The translations under genes and the position numbers were made by a program. DNA of 64,000 bases from Incurvaria masculella (Eukaryota; Arthropoda; Insecta; Lepidoptera; Incurvariidae): positions 11,650,077-11,714,076 of the forward strand of contig OX335646.2 in assembly GCA_946894095.1 (NCBI GenBank). Direction: 5' to 3'. Below are positions 55,914-64,000 of this stretch, piece by piece. The notes below the pieces were generated by a model. It was not told where the DNA came from, did no database searches, and was given only the letters and a program-made list of their open reading frames with translations. Positions within the stretch are counted from its first letter, which is position 1, and each line of letters begins with the position of its first letter.

Positions 55914-56423
55914 GCTAGCGATAGGCGATTGCGAATAAAAACAATCGAATTATTTGATTGTTCCCGTTATTCGATTCATTCGAATACAAATCTACATTAT
56001 TCGATTGTTGCACAGCGCTGCTCTGTGGCGCTACAGCGGAGCGGCCGAGCGTCCAAATATTATAAGACACTTCGGCGCGGCGCGACCGCGCGACTGACGC
56101 GAGTGAACGATCGACGAGCGCGCATACGCGACCTCGATGCAATTGTACGCGCCGCGCACAATCGGCGAGCAGCGAATAGGTACGCACCGCACCGAATACA
56201 ATTGCACGCAGTAATAGGGTTCCGTTTTCGACATCAACAACGACGATCAACGACGACAACGTCGCCAACGTCGAACAAAAGATGTTCCTTTTCGAGTAAA
56301 GAACCAACTACAACAACGCACAGTAGGTACGACAAAAGAACGCGGCACTCGCTGCCGCGGCAAATAGCGGCTAAATAGAGGTTACTGCGTACCAGGCGAC
56401 CACAGGAGAGCAAATTGAACTAT
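55914..56423. other. CpG-rich segment between satellite and A8
   Basis: ATTCGATT/AATCGAAT words (55945-56005) are followed by a CpG-rich block. Open frames of 130-149 codons on both strands are Arg-rich shadows of composition, not recognised proteins. Confidence 0.35.
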
Positions 56424-56757
56424 AAAAACGGGCCAAGTGCGAGTCGGACTCGCACACGAAGGGTTCCGTACCATCAACACCAAAAATCACGTTTTTTAAT
56501 TCCGTGAAATTAAATCCCCCTTCAATTTTTATATATTTTTTTAATCTACCTATTTGTTGTTATAGCGGCAAAATAAATACACACTCTGTGAAAATTTCAG
56601 CTGCTTACCTATTACGGTTCATGAGATAGAGCCCTGTGACAGACGGACGGACGGACGGACGGACGGACAGACGGATGGACGGACGGACGGACGGACGGAG
56701 AGCAGAGGCTTAGTAATAGGGTTCCGTTTTCACCCTTTGGGTACGGAACCCTTAAAA
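56424..56757 (+). mobile_element. Family A copy A8, complete
   Basis: AAAAACGGGCCAAGTGCGAG to GGTACGGAACCCTTAAAAG, about 334 bp. It is longer than its relatives because the GGAC microsatellite (56640-56698) is expanded. Confidence 0.8.
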
Positions 56758-57307
56758 GTGTCGACACTACATGTCACATTCCTTGGAATAAGCGACGTAG
56801 GTACCTGCTTAGTACGAAAAAGTAAATTTACTTCACTTGTGCCGCGGGAGGAATTTGGCCTTTGTTTCGGCTCTCACTACTAATGAAGAATGACGTAACG
56901 ACCATCAGGTTTATTGAACAATAATTCTTATTGTTATCATTTTACCTATCAATTTGGGAGACAAAAAATTTGATTTTTCTCCGTTTTCATCACTGCGCTA
57001 CGGCGCTATGTACGGCGATATAATGTTGTAAGTCGCGTGGCGTAATTTTTTGCGCGCTCGTTGTATGGAAATTATGTCTCCATCGTCTCACGTTTATCCT
57101 TTTTAAAAGTGTTATTTTACTTTTTATTGTATCAAATGACGCTTTTACTTTTTAAAATTGTTTCTCAGGTAAAAACGTTTACCAAAACCTATTATTATGT
57201 AATATCTTTTTATATGTGTAAATCAATTTAGTCTAACCCACGCTATAATTGTATACTATACACCATTAACAATAAAAAGTAAAAAAACAGAAAAAAAAAA
57301 ACATTTG

Positions 57308-57395
57308 TAACCTACAGGATTCGAACTGACACCCCCCCGAACGATAACTGTAGATAAGACGTCTCACGCGCTACACCAACCAGCTACTGACGATC
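57308..57395 (-). tRNA. Degenerate tRNA-Lys-like sequence (pseudo-tRNA or SINE head)
   Basis: The minus strand reads TAGCTGGTTGGTGTAGCGCG (A box) then TGAGACGTCTTATCTAC, close to the Lys anticodon arm, then GTTCGAATCC (B box), followed by a T-rich stretch that could terminate Pol III. The T stem does not pair properly and the acceptor ends do not match, so it is not a functional tRNA gene. Confidence 0.5.
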
Positions 57396-58270
57396 AATGT
57401 GAAAATAGTAAATCCTTTCATGAAGTAGAGAGCTGACGAAATGGTGGCTGTTTTCTAGCAGCAATGTGAATAATATGGCGGGTGATCTCGAGCCTTGTGA
57501 TTGGTTGTATGATCATTGACGACTTGCCGCGGGATCGATACAACTTTCACGAAGTTCCAGCGACGGCGTATAGGTGTCGCTCTATCAATTCAGTTTTGTC
57601 CTAAGGTTTACGGCGCCACCGCTGCTTCGGCATCTAGCGGAGCGGTGGGGGGGAAATCGGGAATTTGTCTAGCTTCATACGCAGCCTTAATTTGTGTTTG
57701 GCGTATATTTTAAATGTATTGTGAAATCATGTATGTGTAATTTGATTAATAAGTATTACCCGGCCAAGACTTTTAGGCGTATAGCATTAGTGTTCGTGCG
57801 AATATCTACGGAGTGCACAGCATGTATTAGTGCACCCGTGTGCCATGTGAACTCATCGGACAGTTTGTTGGGTGACACGTTGTCCGATCTATCCGAACAG
57901 CACGAAAATGGGCTGTATGGAGTACGGAGAAGTGGGCTTTTTTGGGCGGTCGTGCTAGTTAGGTGGTATTAGTTGGTAAACAAATCCTTTGAAATGTGGA
58001 TCATAAGTTAGTACCGATTACAAAACAGTCATTATATTATCATTTTATATTTATATGAGAAGTTGAATAGTTCGCAAGTCAATTAGTTAAATATACTATA
58101 CCCAATTTATGCTTTAGTGGCTTGCAATGTTTTCCTGGAGTACATAATTTTTACTTAAGTGCTTGATGTGGCAGGCTGCGTTTGCAAGGTTCGAAAAGAT
58201 GTCGTCGCTACCAATATATTTATTTCTTCCAGTATTATTCTAGTGATAGTTCTCCGAATGACTCCAGTTT
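57396..58270. other. Unassigned stretch
   Basis: ATAATATGGCGGGTGATCTC at 57471 opens a 14-codon frame. A 92-codon frame (57694-57972) has no recognised motif. CpG content is modest at 57530-57660. Confidence 0.3.
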
Positions 58271-58485
58271 TATTTATAGAACCTGACATGGATGGCTGCC
58301 GTGCCAGGACCTTCCCTTTATGAGCACGGCTACATTGAACTGGATGGAAAACACGTACAATTTCTCATTGCCTTCGGCCATAGTTCCATCCTATGCAGTG
58401 GTACCAGCCCGGGCGGTCTTAACCCTGTCACCTAGTAGGGAAAGGGGACCTACAGTTCTACATGGGTTCCAAACCATATAGTATA
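58271..58485 (-). mobile_element. Family B SINE-like copy B12
   Basis: ACCTGACATGGATGGCTGCC, CCTTCCCTTTATGAGCACGG, CAGTGGTACCAGCCCGGG and CCTAGTAGGGAAAGGGGACC; the head is missing. Confidence 0.65.
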
Positions 58486-59257
58486 CAACTTGCAAAATTT
58501 ACTTTTTTATTTTGATATAATTCTATTATAATGGGAAAAATTTCCAATTCCATAAGCCAATATAGCAAACATTTTCAATAAATTTTAGTGCGTGCTGCGG
58601 TGAAGAATGTATTCCCCACTCGGTGCCTCTCTTTCTCTAACCCTCACTCTCTCGCACCGTCCACACACTACTTTCCGTCGCTGTGACACCATCACAATTT
58701 ATCACAAATGCGTTAGTTGCATTATATGTATAACGCTCTGGTTTGTTTGTGTAAACCAGCAGATTAAGAAAAACATTCCAAATGTATATATATATTTGTC
58801 CGAAGTGCCAGTCTTTTGAATGAGAGCTTCTTTGGGTTCACTTAACATCTTCTCTAAATATCTGATGCGCTCGAATTTTTTTATTTTTTCATTTTATACG
58901 CTTTCATGTTTAACATACTTCCGCTATCCGAGATACATGGGGCAAATTATGAACGACTACATAGATATGAATATTGCATTTGTTACATACCTATATTCGC
59001 ATGTGTAAAAAAAAATTGCATGCATAACTTTGTATTATTAGGGATGATTTTAACAATGCACCAGTAGTGCGATGCATTTCAGTGTCAGTGGCCGCGAGAG
59101 TTGGTTCAATGGTGGGTGAGTGGAAACATGGAAAATACAGATTGTTAATGTAATTTGAGAGCTAAGAATTAGTAAGAGTGCAATTTTGTAAATTTCTTTC
59201 TTGCATTTTTTTATCTAATGCTGTTAAATATCCTACTGTCCTCATGACCTAGTTAGA
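58486..59257. other. Unassigned stretch
   Basis: AT-rich, no gene or repeat recognised. 58600-58680 is pyrimidine-rich. Confidence 0.35.
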
Positions 59258-59706
59258 TTTTTTTTATGTATTGACATGGATGGCTAATACTAAACTGACC
59301 GTCAGATATTAACCTAACACACCACATAAGAACTAGGTGCTATGCCAGGACCGTCCTTATATTGCTCGGCTACATTGAACTGGATGGAAAACACGGACAA
59401 TTTTCATTTCCGCTTCGACCATCGTTCATCCAATGCGATGGTACCGACCCGGGCGGGATTAAACCCTACCACCTAGTAAGTAAGGAAGGCGACCTACAGT
59501 TTAACGTGGAATCCGAACCACGGCCAGCCTCTCTCAACGGTCCAATGGTCACCCATCCAAGACCAGACCGGACCCAGCGTTGCTTAACTTCGGAGAGCGA
59601 TCGCCGAAGTGTAGCGTCACTGGGCCACTAAGGCTGACTTGAAAATAGTCATCCATTCAGAACCCCATTGAATCGCAAGGCGTCACACCACTAGGCTACC
59701 GATAGC
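59258..59706 (-). mobile_element. Family B SINE with tRNA-like head and 5S rRNA-like module (B13)
   Basis: Minus sense: tRNA-like start TCGGTAGCCTAGTGGTGTGA (A box TAGCCTAGTGG), a degenerate B box, then a 5S-like module at 59615-59546, then GGCTGGCCGTGGTTCGG and the conserved body, ending CCATCCATGTCAATACATAA at about 59265. At about 445 bp it is the longest family B copy, and shows a composite Pol III head. Confidence 0.7.
59546..59615 (-). ncRNA. 5S rRNA-like module within SINE B13
   Basis: The minus strand reads CTCCGAAGTTAAGCAACGC, then TGGTCTTGGATGGGTGACC. These correspond to the central and 3' parts of eukaryotic 5S rRNA (GAAATTAAGCAGCGTC and CTTGGATGGGTGACCGCC), including the TFIIIA-dependent A-box and C-box region. 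It is part of a retroposon, not a functional 5S gene. Confidence 0.75.
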
Positions 59707-61076
59707 ACAGTCTTCCTAAAATTAAGATGGATTGTTTATAAGAGGGATTTAATCCTCATGACAAAGAATTTTTAATGATAACAAATTTATAATGTTATTA
59801 TTTTCGGTTCGATTGCGCCCCTCTCGCCCTGCGCAGTCTTGCGCCGCCCACCCATCACCGAACCGATCCTGTTGGCGCAATTCCTTTCATTTTGAAACGC
59901 TTCGTGCCACTTGCGGCCCATGCTACTACGCATCGTGTAGAATCTTTATTAGGCGCAACTCAAGAAGGTGATGAATGTGTAATTTATCAATAGAACATTG
60001 AATTTAAAAATAAAATAGGGAAACATGTACTCATTAAGAGTGTTTTATGAATAAATGATGTTTCCTAACTTGTATTTTTTTACAATCTAATGTCGCATTA
60101 CTGCGTATGTCCTGGGCGTAGGAGATTTGGCATTTCAGACCAGGTGTGGTCAATCAAATTTATGTAAATCAGTGAGGCGAGATTCTACTCAAAGAATATG
60201 TAAATGTTTTTTTTTCTTAACAATGGAAAACCCAGAAAAACAAACTAAGTAGCAATGGGTGGCTCGCGGCGGTGAAATCCAGATAGCTTCAGCTAACCAC
60301 ACTGCACCGGTAATAAAATAAACCGGTTTGTGGCGGGCAGTGCCTGGGTCAGTTTAAGCAGCGCTTCGGCAGGAGGCGCCCGAGCGAAGAACAGTGGTTC
60401 ACTTGTGTTTTGGCAAATATATTACATTCTTGACAAAGCTGGCTTGAGTCATATTGCAAGGCTACCTTTCGACCCACAGCGCTCCTCATTGCTGACAACT
60501 CTAGCCCCTGCATGATTCCTCTGCTCCCGCACACGCGGCGCTGAGTGCAGCTTCCTGGATTGGGTAGTAAGTGCTACGTTACTGGCTGCCCAAGGAAAGA
60601 AAAATAAGAACCTAAAAGCAATTGTATATACTTTTCATGATACAAAACTGCAGTTATACAGTATAAGGGTAACTAGCATTCAGCAGTAGGTCAGTTGTGA
60701 ATATAGTTTTCGCCTTACATTGTTTAATAAATATGACAGATTGCAGGCCATATTATCTGAAGGATAGGTCATTCGTATTTCCAAAAGCAAGAATATTGCC
60801 AAGTTTCAATTTGCCATGTGCAGAGATCTGAGCAAAAGCTAGTAAATGAAATAAACACTAATATTTATGGAAGTTATATTTGAATTTCACATGAGTATAA
60901 AAAGTGGTGAATTTTGAAAAACCTGAGCATTTCTGTTACAGAAACCTTGCAGAATTTAGTACCTACTATAAACAAACAAATATTCTTTATTTTGGGCAAA
61001 AAACTCAAAATGATTTATCAACTCAATTGTCAGTCACAAGAATGATATAAGTTATTCACTTTATGTGTGTCGCCAG
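59707..61076. other. Unassigned stretch
   Basis: Moderately GC-rich patches at 59815-59940 and 60240-60580 without recognised coding. The rest is AT-rich. Confidence 0.35.
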
Positions 61077-61276
61077 AATATAAGGCATTTAATCAAATAT
61101 TAGCAGATGTTAAAATAACACCTGAGTTTTATTATTTCCCTAAAGTAATCTTTGATGTGATCAAGTCCCTAAACCGGTTTAGTGAAAAGATAAAACATGA
61201 AGGTGTAGTAACATTGATCACAAAAAATCGTATTTATTTGAAACTTAACAATAAAGATAAGGTTACATTAGGTTGG
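61077..61276 (+). CDS. Candidate orphan exon, protein not recognised
   Basis: An open frame bounded by CGCCAG (acceptor-like) and TGG/GTAAGG (donor-like). It encodes YKAFNQILADVKITPEFYYF, then PKVIFDVIKSLNRFSEKIKH and LITKNRIYLKLNNKDK. The amphipathic, Lys-rich composition looks more protein-like than the surrounding AT-rich frames. The upstream pyrimidine tract is weak and no partner exons were identified. I do not recognise the family. Confidence 0.3.
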
Positions 61277-61324
61277 GTAAGGTTATGTTTGTTTGCTTGG
61301 TTTGGTTAGGTAAGGTTAGCAAGT

Positions 61325-61565
61325 TTTTTTTGACTGGACATGGATGGCTAATACCACACCTGTACTGTCATGATATTAGTCCAACACACCTAATGGGAAC
61401 TGGGTGCCACACCAGGACCTTCCTTTTATTGCACAGCTTTATTAAACTGGATGGAAAACAGACCATATTCATTACCACTTCGCCATATCATTCATTGCGA
61501 TGGAACCAACCCGGGCGGGATTAACCCTACCACTTAGTGAGGTGTAAACCTACAGTTTAAGAGAG
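61325..61565 (-). mobile_element. Family B SINE-like copy B14
   Basis: TTTTTTTTGACTGGACATGG, GGAACTGGGTGCCACACC, AAACTGGATGGAAAACAG, CAACCCGGGCGGGATTAACC. The head is missing. Confidence 0.6.
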
Positions 61566-62890
61566 TTTAAAAGAAATGCAGTGGGACTCTGAGATGACTA
61601 TTTTATCATTTCATTAAACTGGTTCAGCTATTTGATCATATTCCTAGATTTATCTTGGAAAAATTATTAAATCGAGTTGTAGTTTTAAAATTAACGGGAT
61701 TTAATGAAATCTCCATTTTCATCATAGCCCTGCAACATGTATATTATTGACAAGAAGGTATTCTTACCTTTATTATACAGACAGTATGACAAAAGGACTA
61801 TTGAAAATGTTAAATAAGCCTGAAATGCTTTTTAGTGTTAAGTAGGATGTTTATATTGGTGCCCATTTTTCATTTTAAAATTAGTTTCTTTACAATAATT
61901 CCCAGATCCTATTATTTTAACTGGTGTTGCGATGCAATCAGACAACATTTAATGTTGCTATATAATCAGCTCCTCATTACTATAATATACAGGTCCTCTT
62001 TTGAACAAGATTCACTAAGCATTCAAAAGACCAGCTGTATATTGGTTAATTAATTGTGACTATATTAGAAATGCTGGCTGGACCTGGCACACATTTTATT
62101 TTAGCTACCGAATCTTTATTCATCACTCCATTTTGAAGCCATGAGCCATTTTCAAGCTTTTTAAAACAATTCACTGCAAAGAAGTATTTTGTCATAAAGA
62201 ATTTTTTTACCTGGAATTTATTTTTTAATTGATGACATCCTAATCTGATAACTTCATTAGAGAAGTTTAACTCAAGTGCCAATAGAAAAGGATATTTTAA
62301 ATCAATGAGAGTGTAGTTGAATTTTAACTTGGCTAAGTTTTACCATTTAAGCTAGAGAATATTTGTATTGGATTAATAGCGATGTAGAGGATGAGAGTAT
62401 GATCCATTCGTCCATTCTCTTCCATAGCTCATTTATACAATAACATATATTTAAAATAAAATACTACTTGGGAATACCCCCATACTTGGGAATGCTCTCC
62501 ATACATTTTCTCACTCTGTTGTAAAATAAATACATAAATAAGGTACGGTCCGTATCCGATATGGACAATAAAATTTACACAAGCCTAGAACATTTTTTAT
62601 ACAATATCATTGTATTGAGGTGACCATAAACTAAGGATGGCTTCTTAAAAATCTCCAGCATGAGTATATTTTTCTTTTATAATCTTAGGTTGCATCATGA
62701 TGGTAAAAAAAATTAACAACTAAAAGGTTTTTAAAAAAATATTTAAGATGAGATTTTGGTAGTAATGAGGAGCTAATAATTATTTGACATCATCAAATAT
62801 GTTTTAGCAGGTACATTTACATTAAAGATAACAAATTCATTTCGGAACCCACAAAAAAGTCTTAATTAATAAATTGGAAAACAGACACTG
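61566..62890 (-). other. Probable ZNF706-like 3' UTR and flank
   Basis: AT-rich. Downstream of the ZNF706-like stop on the minus strand, so part is probably its 3' UTR. Several AATAAA-like words occur on the minus strand (for example about 62112-62117), but none can be chosen. No other coding signal. Confidence 0.35.
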
Positions 62891-62980
62891 TTACATGTCC
62901 TTCAAATCTTCTGGTAAGTCATTTTTCGGATGCTTGTTTTCAAAATGCTGCTTGTAGGTCTTGGGATCCGGCATTTGTGC
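62891..62980 (-). CDS. ZNF706: ZNF706-like small zinc-finger protein, last exon
   Basis: The minus-strand exon opens after TTTTTCAG at 62981 in phase 0 and encodes AQMPDPKTYKQHFENKHP and KNDLPEDLKDM before TAA (62893-62891). The family's Q-MPDPKTFKQHFESKHPK-x-PLP is matched almost residue for residue. It supplies the two His (H...H) of the single C2H2 finger; the two Cys and the basic SERF-like N-terminus lie in upstream exons beyond 64000. The protein is normally about 75 residues. Confidence 0.85.
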   Translation of the reverse strand, partial: AQMPDPKTYKQHFENKHPKNDLPEDLKDM

Positions 62981-63017
62981 CTGAAAAACAAACAAAATCC
63001 TATCATTATGGTGGTGA

Positions 63018-63084
63018 TAAGAAATATGCGCATGATCTTCTTTCCACGTTTGCATGGGGAGTTGAGCGGGAAGGCCCACCTTAA
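63018..63084. mobile_element. Family C terminal remnant C8
   Basis: ATAAGAAATATGCGCATG to GCGGGAAGGCCCACCTTAA; the last 67 bases of family C with TTAA at 63081-63084, 40 bases upstream of the ZNF706-like acceptor. Confidence 0.6.
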
Positions 63085-63334
63085 CGTATCAAACACAGGC
63101 CTTGTGTTATAAAAAATAAATGGAAGAGATAATAATTTAAACTAACACCTGGCAAAAAATACATCACAGTAAATGAGTAACCCATATTTATGTCAAAACA
63201 CTTGACAATCACAAACCTGCTAGCATTATGGTTTTAAAGTGTGGACCACAGCGCTGGACAAATGATCCATAGTCAATGCCATCGTGCTGTGTGGATTCCA
63301 GCATTTAAAAATAATACAATTGAACCCACCGCAT

Positions 63335-63600
63335 TTCTTCCCATGCAAGTAGCAAGGGGCGACTAAGGGATTTGTAGATCGGAATCCACATAATACAGAT
63401 GGTGGTCAACCCAGTCCGGTTTGGTACCATAATATTGAATGAACGATGGTCGAAGCAGAAATGAAAATGGTCCTTGTTTCCTATCTCAGTCATTGTAGCC
63501 GTGCAATATAAGTAAGGTCCCGGCATGTAACCTAGTTCCCATGAGTTATTAGGTGTTAGTTCCCATTAGCCATCCATGTGAAGTCACATAAAAAAATGTA
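63335..63600 (+). mobile_element. Family B SINE-like copy B15
   Basis: ATCGGAATCCACATAATAC, GGTTTGGTACCATAATATTG, GATGGTCGAAGCAGAAATG and a 3' end CATCCATGTGAAGTCACATA with an A run at about 63591. Confidence 0.6.
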
Positions 63601-64000
63601 CCTGAACTACAAGAACGCCCTTGACCTTGTCCCTAGGCCTGGAAAGCTGAAGCAAAAAACGGTGCCGGACCTACAGCACTAAATGCTTTTAATACGTCAA
63701 TATAGTTTAGATGAGAGCTGTCAATGGACTATTTCCAATGGGGAAGAAAACTCAAAGCTTATTGTGGATGTCGAACGAGCGACCTCACCTTAAAAACATC
63801 AAAACTGTCATTCCTGTCAAGTTTGATTTACAAGTTTTTAGATGAAAGATGTACTCCATGATGCAGGTAGAATAAGTTTTAAAGGAAAAGAAGAGCTTTT
63901 GTTTGTCTTCTAACAAATTTAAATGACATTGACCAGCACAAAGTATGCAACGAAAATATTATAGTTTATTTATTTATTATGGGTTGTGGCGCTGTCTCTA
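63601..64000. other. Right edge, shared repeat
   Basis: 63780-63960 repeats the 44705-44880 sequence (CCTCACCTTAAAAACATC, TTTTTAGATGAAAGATGTAC). No coding exon of the ZNF706-like gene is recognised here. Confidence 0.45.

Noticed and set aside
55915..56378. Opposed 130- and 149-codon frames after the satellite
   Set aside because: Arg/Ser-rich, mirror each other in a CpG-rich block, no motif or splice context.
59546..59615. Functional 5S rRNA gene
   Set aside because: Only an internal portion is present, embedded in a SINE with altered bases.

Overview
The window is animal nuclear DNA, most likely from a moth or butterfly (Lepidoptera). It is AT-rich and intron-rich, crowded with small non-autonomous transposons, and its few coding blocks are recognisable conserved animal genes split by GT-AG introns. 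The lepidopteran call is an inference from insect-like protein sequences, TTAGG-type pentamers and repeat families that resemble those of moth genomes. No sequence search was possible.

Layout. (1) 476-23997, minus strand: HMG-CoA reductase, the rate-limiting mevalonate-pathway enzyme. In insects it feeds juvenile hormone, dolichol, ubiquinone and prenyl groups, not sterols. Eleven coding exons (722 codons) join with consistent splice phases. They cover the start codon, the eight-pass membrane domain with its sterol-sensing-like part, the linker, and most of the catalytic domain. The last roughly 130-140 codons lie beyond the left edge. Two GC-rich blocks (about 24.4 kb and 34.8 kb) are candidate promoters or 5' exons. 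(2) 4897-4976, plus strand, inside HMGR intron 8: a short orphan exon encoding the first half of a THAP zinc finger. (3) About 24.6-45.5 kb: gene-poor DNA with a 1.1-kb inverted repeat, fold-back elements, SINE-like copies and LINE debris. (4) 47457-51949, plus strand: a complete three-exon XPA nucleotide-excision-repair gene (274 codons). (5) 52-62.8 kb: repeats, including a 100-bp satellite array, a tRNA-Lys-like sequence and a SINE carrying a 5S rRNA-like module. (6) 62891-62980, minus strand: the last exon of a ZNF706-like small zinc-finger gene whose other exons lie beyond the right edge.

Four short repeat families recur. Family A is about 300 bp, with ends reading GGCCAAGTGCGAGTCGG and GGTACGGAACCCTAAAA. 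Family B is SINE-like: a tRNA-like head, in one copy also a 5S-like module, a conserved body and an A-rich 3' tail. Family C is about 540 bp with TTAA at both ends. Family D is a 370-bp, nearly palindromic TTAA element. Several copies are nested, so their insertion order can be read. The genes do not form a pathway together: HMGR, XPA and ZNF706 are unrelated housekeeping genes, and most of the remaining sequence is transposon-derived.
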